A DNA stretch of 46,715 nt from Planctomycetales bacterium (GTDB lineage: Bacteria > Planctomycetota > Planctomycetia > Isosphaerales > Isosphaeraceae), in assembly GCA_027452145.1 (NCBI GenBank), contig DAIDHB010000256.1, positions 1 through 46,715 of the forward strand, read 5' to 3'. This document shows positions 1-10,400 of this stretch, one piece after another (position 1 is the first letter of the stretch; the number at the start of each line of letters is the position of its first letter). The notes beneath the pieces were generated by a model. That model ran no database searches. It saw only the letters and a list, made by a program, of their open reading frames with translations, and had not been told where the DNA came from. The translations under genes were made by a program, and so were the position numbers.

Positions 1-1
1 G

Positions 2-367
2 CGTCGGACGCAGTTCCTCAAGCGGATGGTGCAGTTCGCGGACTGGTCGGGTCTGGTGGTGAGGTTGGTGTACTATCCGCCGTACCACAGCAAGTACAAC
101 CCGATCGAACGGTGCTGGTCGGCGCTGGAGAAGAAGTGGAATGGGGTGCTGCTGACCGGGCTGATGACAGTCCTGGCGTGCGCCCTGAGGATGACGTGGA
201 GGGGCCGCCACCCGACGGTGAGGTGTCTGGCGGGAGACTACCCCGACGGGGTTCGCGTCCAGGCCAAGGAGATGAGGACCTACGAGGCGCGCCTCGAGCG
301 ATCGAAAACGCTGCCGGCCTACGACATTACGATCAAGCCAGTGGTAAAGATACGGCAGGGAAACTAA
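2..367 (+). pseudogene. ISAzo13-like transposase, C-terminal part (cut by window edge)
   Basis: The frame is open from the first bases of the window, so the gene enters from the left and only its last ~120 residues are seen. The segment YYPPYHSKYNPIERCWS has the HSKxNPIE signature around the last acidic residue of DDE transposases. The following KKWNGV..., a DYPDGVRV stretch and the ending LPAYDITIKP match the C-terminal layout I know from ISAzo13-family (Rhodopirellula-type) transposases. The enzyme would cut and rejoin the ends of its own insertion sequence. Whether the full gene is intact cannot be judged. A short inverted repeat (353-359 with 370-376) brackets the stop codon and may act as a weak terminator or be part of the element end. 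Confidence 0.75.
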
Positions 368-648
368 TTCCTGCCGGACGCCTAACGAGGGCGGGGCATT
401 CTGTACCAGAGGTGAGGCAGGTTTAGCCAGCCGCTCATTCGGCGGGCGGAAGCAGGTGCACGAGGCGGTGTGCCTGCACCTGCTGACCTGGAGGTGCGCG
501 CGTGGGGCGCCGTCTGCATGGGTGCGGCGATCGATCCAGTCCGCTTCTACGGGCACCCGGTCCAGAAATCGGAACCTTCAGTGGATCAGTCCGTCTGGAC
601 CGGGAGGGAACGTATGGCGAATCTCGATGCTTTGATAGTATTGCTTTC
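368..648. other. Non-coding stretch with a 9-bp hairpin
   Basis: No convincing gene is seen. It holds a 9-bp inverted repeat (452-460 with 475-483, loop of 14). It may be the right flank of the ISAzo13-like element; I could not identify a matching terminal repeat because the left end lies outside the window. Confidence 0.35.
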
Positions 649-1473
649 TCACGATGCGAAGGGATCGACCGGGAAGGATGGATCGAGTATCAGCCGCTCT
701 ACCTCGCGGCGGAGGAGGCGCCGCCCGCGCGCCGCCCACCAGTCCTCGGTCGACGGACCATCAGGCTCGTCGTTCCAGGGGCTCGCCAATAATTCCCTGG
801 CCTTCCTCGGTTCTCCCGCGAGGTAGTAGGCCAACGCCAGGAACAACACTTCTTGCGGGTGAGTCTCGCCACCGCCCGCCGCAATCGCCTCTTTGACGCG
901 AGCGATCGCCTCGCGGTATCGGCCTCCGCGGCAAAGGACGGCGCCGAGGACCCGCAACGAATCCCTGTTTGCCGTTCTCCGGGACGAGTCCAGAACCGCC
1001 GGCAGCGGCTCGATCCAGCCGAGGACCTTGTCGTCGCCGAGCTCGCCGGGTCCCAGGATGAGCAAGCTGGCCAGGGTTGAGCTCACGAGTGCCTCGGGAA
1101 TAGCGGCGGGGTGCCGATCGCGAAGGGCCTGGCAGACGCGGCGGTAGCCCGCCGCGTCGTCGAGCTCCAGATGGGCGGTCGCGGCCTGGGTCCAGACCTC
1201 ATAAGGAACCGTCCCCGCCGCGATCGCTCGGTCGTAGAGCGCGGCCGCCTCGGGCCAACGCAAGGCCCGGCTCCGCTCGGCGGCGGTCTGGATCACGAAC
1301 GAGATGTCCGCGCCGCGGGCGATGGCCCGCTCCACATCGGTTTCGCTCTCGGCCGTACGGCCCAGCGCGGGGTACACCCGGGCACGCAGGGCGTAGGTGA
1401 GCCAGTCGTCCGGCCGGGCGGCGACGACCGGCTCGAGCAGACAAAGGCCGTCGGCCGGCCGCCGGTCCGACAC
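649..1473 (-). pseudogene. TPR-protein C-terminal fragment
   Basis: On the minus strand the stretch starting RPDDWLTYALRARVYPALGR carries several helical TPR-like units (A/G-rich, with repeats such as RWPEAAALYDRAIAAG and RYREAIARVKEAIAAG) and ends in a basic LLRREVERLILDP plus DPFAS tail. This ending resembles the C-termini of long planctomycete TPR proteins and TPR-tailed Ser/Thr kinases. No N-terminal domain, start codon or kinase motifs remain. The frame runs straight into nucleotides that, in another frame, encode an IS630 transposase, so the fragment was cut by that element. The long open frame over the whole 649-1935 stretch is a chance fusion. It is probably not expressed as a functional protein. 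Confidence 0.6.
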
Positions 1474-1935
1474 GGCTCGATGAGGTTGAGGTACGCCGCG
1501 TACTTCGGCTGGAACACGAATTCCCACCGCGGTTGCGTCAGGCAGAACAGCCGCACGTCGGTGGCCCGATGGGCGTTGAGGCTGTCGATGATCGCGTAGA
1601 CCCGCTCGACCTCCGACGGGATCCACTCCTCGACATGGCCGAGGAAGCCGGCCCAGTTCACTGCCGACCGGATGCCGTAGGGGCGGGTGATCGCCTCGCC
1701 GGCGGACGGGCGGGAGGCGCCGAGGATCTATCCCTTGCCGCGACGGCCGTAGTGGACTTCCTGCTTGGCCCGCCCGGCCGGGCGGTGCGCACCGTCGGAG
1801 TCCTGCGGCCCCGTGCGGACGGGTTCCTGGCCGGGGTAGCTCCTGGCTGACTGCGGTTCCATCTCGTCGAGGCAGGCGACGACCGAGCCCGTCGGCGGGC
1901 GTCAGTTCACGGAGCGCGATCCGGGTGGGGGGCAT
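1474..1935 (-). pseudogene. IS630-family transposase remnant
   Basis: Read on the minus strand in the frame that contains NWAGFLGHVEEWIPSEVERV, this stretch shows VVACLDEM (first catalytic Asp), YAIIDSLNAHRA (second Asp) and QPKYAAYLNLIEP (Glu region), the DDE signature order of IS630 transposases. The frame contains an amber stop at the GRRGKG-stop-ILGA position, and homology ends abruptly after LIEPC near 1474, where TPR-coding sequence begins in another frame. The N-terminal helix-turn-helix half is absent or unrecognisable. It is therefore a dead fragment. Confidence 0.75.
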
Positions 1936-2445
1936 GGGTGCACCTCCCTTTGCTCGGAGGCTACACCTGTTCTACGTCGGGCCCGGAGCGACAGTCCTCT
2001 TGCCGGATGCACCAGTAAGAGATGGCGCTGCTATTTATCAACGCGCTTGACAGAAGGTCGATGGAAGCGCTAGATAAGTAGGGTTCAAGCTTGAGAATAA
2101 CATAGGGAGACAGGATCTAAAGAGTTGAAGTTTTGAGCCTGGCGATGATGCCAGGGATTGTCCTGGTGTCCGGGTGCTCCCCAAGGTGAAGGGGGGCCCC
2201 TGGACAGTGGCATCCTGACGAGGGTCGTCGAGATGGGTCGGCTCCTCCGTTAGGTCGAGTGGGTCGGTCACGATCGCCGGCTGGCCGGGGTGCAGGTGCC
2301 ATGCGCGGGTCGAGGTGCACGGGGAGCCATCCCGCTGCTGCTCGGCGACGCGAACGCGCGTCGATCCACCGCTGGGATCGCAGGGCGACGGTCGGGGATC
2401 GAGGTCATGCAGTCGTGTTTTTTCCCTCCGGGTGGGTGCGGGATC
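1936..2445. other. Leader region upstream of the exosortase gene
   Basis: About 500 bases without a supported gene. Open frames here (for example a minus-strand one over 2038-2718) have atypical, Pro/Arg-rich translations and are rejected. The stretch 2030-2130 is noticeably more AT-rich than its surroundings and contains the candidate promoter listed separately. Confidence 0.5.
2047..2076 (+). promoter_or_regulatory. Candidate promoter ahead of the exopolysaccharide core genes
   Basis: A perfect TTGACA hexamer (2047-2052) is followed after 18 bases by TAGATA (2071-2076), a weak -10. It lies in a locally AT-rich patch about 370 bases upstream of the exosortase start. Planctomycete promoters are poorly characterised, so this is only a sigma70-type match. 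Confidence 0.3.
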
Positions 2446-3381
2446 ATGGTAGGCCATCGGAAGAAATCGCGCTTGATTGCCGGCGGGCTGCTGGGGGCTT
2501 GCCTGCTCTGGTCCTACTGGCCGTCGCTGGCCACGATGGCCGATCGCTGGTCGAGTGACCCGCGATACGCGCATGGCTATTTTGTCCCGATCTTCGCAGC
2601 GGCGCTGCTGTGGATGCGTCGGGGCCGGCTGGCGGGTGAGTGCGCCGGGCCCAGCTCCTGGGGGCTGGCGCTGCTGGTGTTCGGGGCGGCCGTCGAGCTG
2701 GGGGGGGCGTATTACCACATCCAGTGGTTGGAGGGCATAAGCCTGCTCCCCTACCTCGGTGGCCTGGCGCTGATCGCGGGGGGCCGGGAGTACCTGAAGT
2801 GGGCCTGGCCGTCGATCGCATTCCTCGCCTTCATGGTCCCGCCTCCCTGGCGGATCGAGACCGCCCTGGGGTCGCCGCTGCAGGCGATGGCCACCGGGGC
2901 CAGCACGTATCTCCTCCAGACGATGGGCTTCATGGCCTTCGCCGAGGGGAACGTGATCCAGCTCGATCAGGCCTCGATCGGCGTGGTCGATGCGTGCAAC
3001 GGGTTGAGCATGCTGATGACGTTCCTCGCCCTGTCGACGGCCGCGGCGATGGTAGTGCGACGGCCGTTGCTGGACCGGCTAGTCCTGGTCGCCAGCTCGA
3101 TCCCGGTGGCGTTGGCGGCCAATATCGCCCGCATCTGCCTGACCGGCATCCTGCACGAGACCGTCGGCGGGCACGCCCCCTCCACGTTTTATCACGACCT
3201 GGCGGGGTGGGTGATGATGCCGCTGGCCCTGGTGCTCTACTGGCTCGAGATCGCCATCCTCTCTCGGCTGCTGGTCGAGGACCGGCGTGAGGCCCCGACA
3301 GCCCTGGTCCTGGCCGAGGCTCGACGGCCATTGGGCACGATGCCGTCCGCGAGGAACGGCTACAGCGCGTCGAGTCTTTGA
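2446..3381 (+). CDS. Exosortase (PEP-CTERM sorting transpeptidase)
   Basis: A 311-residue polytopic membrane protein of the exosortase/archaeosortase family. Exosortases cleave the C-terminal PEP-CTERM signal of exported proteins at the membrane and are tied to exopolysaccharide loci. The catalytic triad is visible: Cys184 in VVDACNGLSM, Arg229 in AANIARI and His250 in FYHDLAGW. Hydrophobic segments cover most of residues 8-275. The chosen ATG follows a G-rich stretch and begins right before the first membrane segment; an in-frame ATG at 2407 and open frame up to 2290 would add a non-conserved N-terminus. It heads a gene row with Wzz/BY-kinase, EpsI-like protein and sugar transferase, and a PEP-CTERM protein is encoded 8.5 kb downstream. 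It may belong to the planctomycete exosortase subgroup (XrtU), which I cannot confirm by eye. Confidence 0.92.
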   Translation: MVGHRKKSRLIAGGLLGACLLWSYWPSLATMADRWSSDPRYAHGYFVPIFAAALLWMRRGRLAGECAGPSSWGLALLVFGAAVELGGAYYHIQWLEGISLLPYLGGLALIAGGREYLKWAWPSIAFLAFMVPPPWRIETALGSPLQAMATGASTYLLQTMGFMAFAEGNVIQLDQASIGVVDACNGLSMLMTFLALSTAAAMVVRRPLLDRLVLVASSIPVALAANIARICLTGILHETVGGHAPSTFYHDLAGWVMMPLALVLYWLEIAILSRLLVEDRREAPTALVLAEARRPLGTMPSARNGYSASSL

Positions 3382-3444
3382 TCCGAGGTCCCCGGGAGAG
3401 GCCAAGCCCCGTCACGAAGGGCCAGGTCTCAGGAAAGCGCGACG

Positions 3445-5754
3445 ATGAACGCAGAAACCCAACCACCCAGCGACCTGATCCGCATGGCGACCGACCCGAC
3501 GTTGCCGGCCCTGGCGTCGCCGTCGGCCCGGCCCGGGCCCTCGGGCAGGCCCGCGGCCGCGCCGACCGTCATCAGCCCGATGGCGTTGCTGCATGCGTTC
3601 CGCCGCCGCTCGGCGCTGGCGCTGGGCATTGCCATCGTGCTCGTGGCGGCGGCTGCCCCGGCGACCTGGATCCTGATCCCCACGACCTTCAAGGCCCAGG
3701 CCAGGCTCCACGTCGCCGCTCACGCGCCCAAGATCCTGTTCAGCACGGTCGACAATAGCCAGGACCACGGCGGCGACTCGTACAAGCGTTACCAGGCCAC
3801 TCAGCAGACCCTGGTGAGGAGCCATCTCGTGCTCGCCGCAGCCCTCCTCGACCCGAAGGTGGCTCGCTACAAGATGATCGAGGACCAGGTCGATCCCATC
3901 GATTGGCTCCAGCAGAAGCTCGTCGTCGACTTCACGTTCGGCTCCGAGGTCATGGAGATCTCCCTCAGCGGCAACGATCCCGAGGAGGTCGCGGGCCTCG
4001 TCAACGCCGTGAAGAAGGCTTACATGGACGAGGTCGTCAACGTTGACCTCAAGCGGCGGACGGAGCGGTTCGACCAGCTCAAGAAGATGCGCGAACACTA
4101 CACCAACTTGCTGAAGCGGAAGCGGGACACGATGCGCAAGCTCGCCGAGTCGGTCGGCTCCAACGACCGCGAGACCCTGGCGTTGCGGCAGCAGTATGCG
4201 CTGGAACACCTGCAATACCTCCAGAAGGAGCGGCTCGAGATCGAGTCGCAGCGGCGCCGGATCGAGGTCGAGATGAAGCAGGCCAGGCCCAGGGCGATGC
4301 CCGAGCCGGCGCCCCTCTCCGAGGCCGAGCTCGACCAGTTGGTGGACCGGCATCCGGCCGTCGCCGAATTGACCGCCGAGCTGGCCGAGCGCGAATCGCA
4401 GCTTCAGACCCAGATGGCGACCCTCCGTCGGGTCGCCCGGCATGCCGTCACCGACCCCGCCATCCAGGCGATGCAATACACCGTCAAGGACCTCCGCAGA
4501 CGGGTCGAGCGTCGTCGCAAGGAAGTCCGCACCGAGGTGCGCCGCCGGGCCGAGCAGCAGGTCGTCATCGATCAGGATGCCGAGGGCGACGACATCCGCC
4601 AGGAACTGTCGATGTTGGCCGACCTCGAGCAGCGGCTCGACGACGAGATCAAATCGATCTCGATCGTCAACCGGTCGCTGACGACCAACACCCTGGACCT
4701 TCAGGCGAACCAGGAGGAAGTGGCGCAGATGGAAGCGGCGGCGACCAGGATCGCCCAGGAGGTCGAGGACCTCGCCGTCGAGCTCGAGGCGCCGCCGAGG
4801 ATCCGCATGATCGACGACGCCACCGTGCCCCGCACGGCCGACACCAGGAAGCGGTTCATGATGGTCGGCATGGCGACGTTGGGCTCATTCTTCGCCGGTA
4901 TCCTTGGCGTCGCGTTCCTGGAGCTCCAGACCAGGAAGGTGGATAACGCCGACGAGGTACCGAGCGAGCTCGGGCTCGCCGTCATGGGAGCCTTGCCGAT
5001 CCTGCCGGCCCGGAGCCACCACCGGGGAGCCCTGGCTCGCCGCGAGAACGAGAAGGATCGCTACTTGCGTCACCTGCTGCTGGAGTCGGTCGACGCGACA
5101 CGGGCCATGCTGGTGCATGTGGCGCGGAGCAGTTCGTACCGGGCGATGATGATCACCAGCGCCACCCCGGGCGAGGGGAAGACCTCGCTGGCCAGCTACA
5201 TGGCGACCAGCCTGGCGGAAAGCGGGATGCGAACCCTGCTGATCGACGCGGACCTCCGGAGGCCCATGATGCACAAGCTCTTCGACCTGCCCGCAGCCCC
5301 CGGGCTCAGCGAGGTGCTCCGCGGCGAGGTCGACCTCGACGAAGTCCTCGTGGCGACGGCCGTCCCCGGGCTGATGCTCCTCACCTCCGGCCGATGCGAC
5401 CGTCAGGCCCTCCGGGCCCTCTCGCAGGGGGGGATGGCGCCGCTGTTCGACCAGCTCAAGCGGCGATTCGACTTCATCCTCGTCGATACGTCCCCCATCC
5501 TGCCCGTCGCCGACGCCATGCTGATCGCCCAGCACGTCGATGCGGCCGTCTTTTCGATCTTTCGCGACGTCAGCAGCAAGATCAAGGTCAAGTTGGCCTA
5601 TGAGCGGCTCCAGCGGCTGGGCGTGCCGGTCCTGGGCGCCGTCGTCACCGGTGTCCACGGAGGGGCCTACGGCAACAACTACTACGACCCGGATTCGCTG
5701 TCCGCCGCCGCGGTGCCGGAATCGGTGGCCGTTCCCCCTCAACCGGTGAATTAA
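3445..5754 (+). CDS. Wzz-domain / BY-kinase polysaccharide co-polymerase (tyrosine autokinase)
   Basis: A 769-residue fusion that sets polysaccharide chain length. The N-terminal half is a Wzz-type domain: a membrane segment near residues 52-75, a long charged coiled-coil region (about 190-460) and a second membrane segment (about 472-495). The C-terminal half is a BY-kinase: Walker A in ATPGEGKTSLAS (about 574), Walker A' in LLIDADLRRP (about 598) and Walker B in FILVDTSPILP (about 675). A short tyrosine cluster near the C-terminus (GAYGNNYYDP, about 741) is the expected autophosphorylation tail. The length fits fused proteobacterial and planctomycete versions. It lies 63 bases after the exosortase gene and 4 bases before the EpsI-like gene, so co-transcription is likely. 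Confidence 0.93.
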   Translation: MNAETQPPSDLIRMATDPTLPALASPSARPGPSGRPAAAPTVISPMALLHAFRRRSALALGIAIVLVAAAAPATWILIPTTFKAQARLHVAAHAPKILFSTVDNSQDHGGDSYKRYQATQQTLVRSHLVLAAALLDPKVARYKMIEDQVDPIDWLQQKLVVDFTFGSEVMEISLSGNDPEEVAGLVNAVKKAYMDEVVNVDLKRRTERFDQLKKMREHYTNLLKRKRDTMRKLAESVGSNDRETLALRQQYALEHLQYLQKERLEIESQRRRIEVEMKQARPRAMPEPAPLSEAELDQLVDRHPAVAELTAELAERESQLQTQMATLRRVARHAVTDPAIQAMQYTVKDLRRRVERRRKEVRTEVRRRAEQQVVIDQDAEGDDIRQELSMLADLEQRLDDEIKSISIVNRSLTTNTLDLQANQEEVAQMEAAATRIAQEVEDLAVELEAPPRIRMIDDATVPRTADTRKRFMMVGMATLGSFFAGILGVAFLELQTRKVDNADEVPSELGLAVMGALPILPARSHHRGALARRENEKDRYLRHLLLESVDATRAMLVHVARSSSYRAMMITSATPGEGKTSLASYMATSLAESGMRTLLIDADLRRPMMHKLFDLPAAPGLSEVLRGEVDLDEVLVATAVPGLMLLTSGRCDRQALRALSQGGMAPLFDQLKRRFDFILVDTSPILPVADAMLIAQHVDAAVFSIFRDVSSKIKVKLAYERLQRLGVPVLGAVVTGVHGGAYGNNYYDPDSLSAAAVPESVAVPPQPVN

Positions 5755-5758
5755 TCCC

Positions 5759-6562
5759 ATGGGCATCATCCGCATCGCCATGGCTGCGGCCGTCATCATC
5801 GGGGCAGGGCTGGTCCACGGAGTCTGGACGAACCGCTGGGGGGCGTCCCCCGCGTTGGTCGAGCTGGCCGTCCGGTATGAGTCCGTCCCCATGGTCATCG
5901 GCGACTGGAAGGCGACTCCGTTCGAACTCGGCGTGCGCGAACGCCGGATGGCCGGCGCCGAGGCGTGCCTGGCCCGGGTCTACCGCAACGCCCGGAGCGG
6001 AGCCTCGGTCTCGGTCCTGCTGCTCGGGGGGCTCCCCGGCGAGATCGCCGCCCACACGCCCGACGTCTGCTACCAGGGCGCCGGCTACGTCCTCGATTCC
6101 CCCGCTGCGTACTCGTACCAGCCCCGCGACCGCGAGGGACCCCACGCGGAGCTCCTTACCGCCCTGGCAGCTCGAGGCGGGGCCAATCCGTCCGTGCTTC
6201 GGATCTTCTGGACCTGGCATACGTCCAAGGGGTGGGTCGCCTCGGAGGGGGTGCGCTGGAAATACGCGTCGGACCCGATGCTCTCAAAGCTATACATCGT
6301 CCGCGAGACCGGCGGGGCGCCGGTCGAACCCGACCGCGACCCCTGCAAGGAATTCCTCGACGTCCTCCTGCCCGAACTCGATCGGGCGCTGTGCCCTGCG
6401 GCCGACCAGGCCGATGCCTTCGGACCCGGAAGCCGGCCCACGCCGAAGCGGGCCGCCATCGATCCAGTCAAGGATGAAAGACGATTCCAGCGGACCAACT
6501 GTGTCCCGCCCTGCATCCTCCGCCCTGGCCGATGTGTTGCGATGTTGCAGCCTTTCTCGTGA
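5759..6562 (+). CDS. Exosortase-associated EpsI-family protein
   Basis: A 267-residue protein with an N-terminal membrane anchor (residues about 4-22) and the EpsI/DUF3485 hallmark HTPDVCYQGAGY, followed by a conserved FWTWHTSKGW region. EpsI proteins occur as separate genes or fused to exosortases; their exact biochemical role is unknown but they accompany exosortase-linked exopolysaccharide production. The gene begins 4 bases after the BY-kinase stop and ends 22 bases before the sugar transferase. The last ~55 residues are Pro/Arg/Cys-rich and do not resemble the family core, so the C-terminus may be an extension or a mild frameshift product. Confidence 0.85.
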   Translation: MGIIRIAMAAAVIIGAGLVHGVWTNRWGASPALVELAVRYESVPMVIGDWKATPFELGVRERRMAGAEACLARVYRNARSGASVSVLLLGGLPGEIAAHTPDVCYQGAGYVLDSPAAYSYQPRDREGPHAELLTALAARGGANPSVLRIFWTWHTSKGWVASEGVRWKYASDPMLSKLYIVRETGGAPVEPDRDPCKEFLDVLLPELDRALCPAADQADAFGPGSRPTPKRAAIDPVKDERRFQRTNCVPPCILRPGRCVAMLQPFS

Positions 6563-6584
6563 GATCATCTAAAGGATTTGCTCC

Positions 6585-7301
6585 ATGAGTATCGCGGAAC
6601 CCCGGATTTCGCCCTTCGCAGAGAAGATCGTCACTCGGTCCGAGGCGATGGGTTTCTACCCGGCGATCAAGCCTGCGCTCGATCTGGTCATGGCCCTGGC
6701 TCTGCTCGTGTTGACGCTCCCGATCATGATCGCGTCGATGATGCTGGTCCGCCTGACGTCCAGAGGACCGGCCATTTACACTCAGCGCCGGTTGGGCCTG
6801 GGCGGCGAGGTCTTCACGATCTTCAAGATCCGCACCATGTATCAGGACAGCGAGCGTCTCAGTGGGGCGACCTGGTCTGTCCCGGGTGACCCCCGGGTCA
6901 CGCCGGTCGGCCGTTTCCTCCGGTTCAGCCACCTGGACGAGCTCCCCCAACTCTTCAACATCCTGATGGGCGAGATGAGCCTGATCGGGCCCCGGCCGGA
7001 ACGTCCCGAGTTCCTGCCGGGGCTGGAGGCGGCGATGCCCGACTACCGGCGACGCCTGGCCGTTCGCCCCGGAGTCACGGGGCTGGCACAGGTGCAGCAA
7101 GCGCCCGACACCGACCTGAATTCCGTCCGTCGCAAGCTCGATTACGACCTGTACTACGTCGCGACGATGGGCCCCTGGCTCGACCTCCGCATCGTGATCG
7201 CCACGGCACTTAAGTGCGCCGGGGTTCCGTTTTGCTGCATCCGGACGCTGCTCCTTCTTCCCCAGCCCGGCCCGAATCCCGAGCTGGAGTACCTGCGGTA
7301 A
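6585..7301 (+). CDS. Undecaprenyl-phosphate sugar phosphotransferase (initiating enzyme)
   Basis: A 238-residue bacterial sugar transferase that loads the first sugar phosphate of the repeat unit on the lipid carrier at the inner membrane. One N-terminal hydrophobic segment (about 25-50) precedes the catalytic domain with [55 protein letters not shown] and [10 protein letters not shown], all typical of the WcaJ/RfbP/PglC group. It lacks the extra N-terminal membrane and CoA-binding-like domain of long WcaJ versions, so it is of the short monotopic type. It closes the first row of exopolysaccharide genes and is followed by a strong hairpin. Confidence 0.93.
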   Translation: MSIAEPRISPFAEKIVTRSEAMGFYPAIKPALDLVMALALLVLTLPIMIASMMLVRLTSRGPAIYTQRRLGLGGEVFTIFKIRTMYQDSERLSGATWSVPGDPRVTPVGRFLRFSHLDELPQLFNILMGEMSLIGPRPERPEFLPGLEAAMPDYRRRLAVRPGVTGLAQVQQAPDTDLNSVRRKLDYDLYYVATMGPWLDLRIVIATALKCAGVPFCCIRTLLLLPQPGPNPELEYLR

Positions 7302-7311
7302 CACACCGAAC

Positions 7312-7368
7312 CGGCCTCGAGGCTGCATGGCGACACCGGAGGATCGCCATGCGATCGCCTCGAGGCCG
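7312..7368 (+). terminator. Large two-step hairpin after the sugar transferase gene
   Basis: An outer 11-bp perfect stem (7312-7322 with 7358-7368) encloses an inner 9-bp perfect stem (7325-7333 with 7344-7352) with a loop of 10. Only a 2/5-base internal bulge interrupts it. It starts 11 bases after the stop codon. No T-run follows, so it is either a Rho-assisted terminator, an mRNA 3'-end stabiliser or a processing site between the sugar transferase and TPR genes. Confidence 0.6.
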
Positions 7369-7499
7369 CACCGGCCCGTCTGGGGATTAACCCCGCCGCG
7401 GGCTCCTGACCATGGCGACGACCGACAGCGAAGACACTGGAGTCCGCGGGTCGATGCGATCGCCGGCAGGTTTCTCTGACAAGCTTCTGGGAACGGATC

Positions 7500-10400
7500 A
7501 TGAGAAGGCTGAACCTGGTACTGCTGGCGATCCTGCTCGTGAGCATGGGCCTGCTCGGCGGGGCCATACACCTCGTGCATGGGTTCCAGATGCGCCGGAA
7601 TGCCGCCAGGCTGCTCGACCGCGCCCACCGCGCCGAGTCCGCCAACGCACTCGACAAGGTGGATGAAGTCCTGGGCCGCTACCTGAGCCTCCGCGCGGGG
7701 GACGCGGCCGCCTGGGCATGGTATGCCCGTGTGGTCGACCGCCGCGATACGGCCCGCGCCCGGGTCGAGCGGTCGTACCTGGTCTTCGAGCAGGCCCTCC
7801 GCCACAGTCCGGGCGATCGAGAGCTGAAGCGGCGCTGCGCCGATCTCGCCATGGAGCTGGGCCGCCACGGCGACGCCTGTCGGCTGCTGACGGAGTTGCT
7901 CGAGCAGGCCGATGGCGACGCGAAGAGGGCCGGGCGGGCGGAGCTCTGGAACCTGCTGGGCCAGTGCGAGGAGGCTCTGGGCAAGCACGAGGACGCCCGG
8001 CGCTCGTTCGCCCGTGCGATCGAGACCGACCCGCAAAATGTCGACGTCTTCGACCGCCTGGCGCGATTGCTCAACACCAAGCTAAGGCAGGCGGAGCAGG
8101 CCGATGCCACGATCCGGGACATGATCGCCCGGAACGACGCCTCGGGTCGTGCCCATGCCTATCGGTGGCGGTACGCGTGGGAGTTGGCGCCGCCGGCCGA
8201 CGACCGGGACATTGCGAAGGCCCTCCAGCTCGCCCCCGATGATCGCGAGGTCTTGATCGCGGCCGCGATGGCCGCCGAGCAGAAGCAAGACCTTGCCGCT
8301 GTGCGGACCTATCTTGCCAGGGGGCACGAGCACGACCCGAAGGATATCCCCTTCGCGGTAAGCCTGGCCCGGTTGGAAACACGCACCGGCCACCTCGACC
8401 GCGCCGAGGCCGTCCTCCGTCGTTCGTTCGAGGCCCGGCCTGTGTCCGGGCTGGCCTTCGAGCTGGCCGATACCCTGATCCTCGCAGGGAAGATCGAGGG
8501 GAAGGACGGAGCCGAGGCGCTGATCGACCAGCTCCGGCGCGCCGGCCTGGGGGAGACGCTGGTACGGTTCCTGGATGCGGAGGTGCTGTTCCAACGGAAG
8601 AAGTGGAGTGAGGCCATTGCCGGGCTGCAAACCGCACGCGCCGTCCTCGGCGCCTCGCCCGAGCTGGTCCTGCGGATCAACTTGATGATCGCCGAGTGCC
8701 ATGGCCAGATCGGTTCGGATGAACAGCGGCTCGAGGCCCTGCGTCGGGCCGCCGAGGGGAAGGAGGGTGCCGAGTCGGCCCGCCTCGAGCTGGTCTGGGC
8801 CCTGGAGCAATCCGGACGGCTCGACCAGGCGATCGAGGCCCTCTCGCCGCTGGCCATCGGAGGGACGAACCCCGGATGGCGGATCGACCTCGTCCGGCTC
8901 CTGCTCCGCAAGGCGATCCGACAGCCCCGTGAAAGCCGCAACTGGCCCGAGATCGAGCGTCGCCTCGACGAGGCCGAGAAGGCCGCCTCGGCGACATCCG
9001 AGCCGGTCGTGCTGCTGCGGCTCGACGTCCTCGCGGCCCAGGACCAATTCGACGAGGCCCGCACGCTGCTGTCGAAGTCTCTGGCCCGCGAGCCCCGCAA
9101 CCTGGCCTACCGGCTAGCCATGGCCCGGCTGGACCAACTCCAGCACCGCGACGACGAGGCGCTGCGGATTCTAGACCAAACAGAGATGGACCTGGGCCCC
9201 GGCCTGCAGATCGACCTGGCCCGGTTGGACTACTGGGGCGCCCGAGGCGGCAAGTCGGCCATGGCAGCCCTGACGAATCTGTCCGAAAAACGGGCCGCGA
9301 TTCCCCCCGCCGATCGACCGTTGGTGCTAGGCCGGCTGGAGTCGGTCGCTGTCCAGCTCGGCCAGTTGAACCTGGCGCGGCAATATGGTCGCGAGCTGGC
9401 CGACCTCCAGCCGGAGAACATCGGCGTCCTGCTCCGGCTCTTCGACCTGGCGGTGATGGCCGGCGATCGAGACGAACCCGGACGTCTCGTCGACGGGATT
9501 CGCAAGATCGAGGGTGAAGACGGGATCAACTGGCGGTTTGCCCGGGCCGCCCTGCTGATCGACCAGGCCAGCCGCAGCGCGTCCGTCAACCTCGACGAAG
9601 CCCGTCATCTGGCCGCTGAAATCAGCAAGAGCCGGCCGAACTCCTGGATCGGTCCCGCCCTCGACGGCGAGATCGCCAGGCTGACCGGCTCGACCGATCG
9701 AGCCGTCGAGAAATACCTGAAGGCGCTGGAGCTGGGAAACGTGCAGCCATCGTTCGCCCGAAGGCTGGTGGCGCTGCTCGACCAGCAGGGCCGGAGCGCA
9801 GAGATCGGACGGGTGATGCAAGTGTTGCATGACCAGGGAGCCGCCCTGGCGGAGGTCACGCTGGTCCAGGCCCTGGACGCAATCCGTGAGCGCGACTATC
9901 AAAAAGGAATTAAACTTGCGCAACAGGTGTTCCCCGGGACTTCGACGAAGTCCACCGACCACTTGAACCTCGGCAGGATCTACCTGGCCGCCGGTCGTGA
10001 TGACGAGGCCGGTAGGGCATTCCGCCGCGCCGTGGAGCTGGGCCGTGGTGTCCCCGAAAACTGGCTGGCGTACGTCCAGTACCTGGTGCAAGTCAAGCAG
10101 AACAGCCAGGCGAAGGCGGTGATGGAGGCGGCGCGCGAGGCCTTGCCATCCGACCGCGCCACGCTCACCCTGGCACAGTGCGCGCTCATCGTCGGCGATA
10201 CGGCCCGGGCCGAGACCCTCATCCAACAGGCGATGGATACGGAAGGCATGGCGGCCGATCTGGCGGCCCTGCGCATCGCCGTGGAAGTCCATCTCCGATC
10301 GAACCATCTCGAGGCGGCGTGCTCCTATCTCGACCGGATCGCCTCCTGTCCGACCGCAACACCAGGTGACATCGACTGGGCCGGCCGCACCCGCGTCATG

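Noticed and set aside
2038..2718. 226-codon minus-strand open frame overlapping the exosortase start
   Set aside because: Pro/Arg/Gln-rich translation without motifs, opposite to a clearly supported gene; a shadow of high GC.
3412..4476. 354-codon minus-strand frame inside the Wzz/BY-kinase gene
   Set aside because: It is the antisense of a strongly supported coding region and shows His/Leu/Gly-rich shadow composition.
6468..8036. 522-codon minus-strand frame across sugar transferase and TPR genes
   Set aside because: It spans two supported plus-strand genes and their intergenic hairpin, and has Gln/Arg/His-rich shadow composition.
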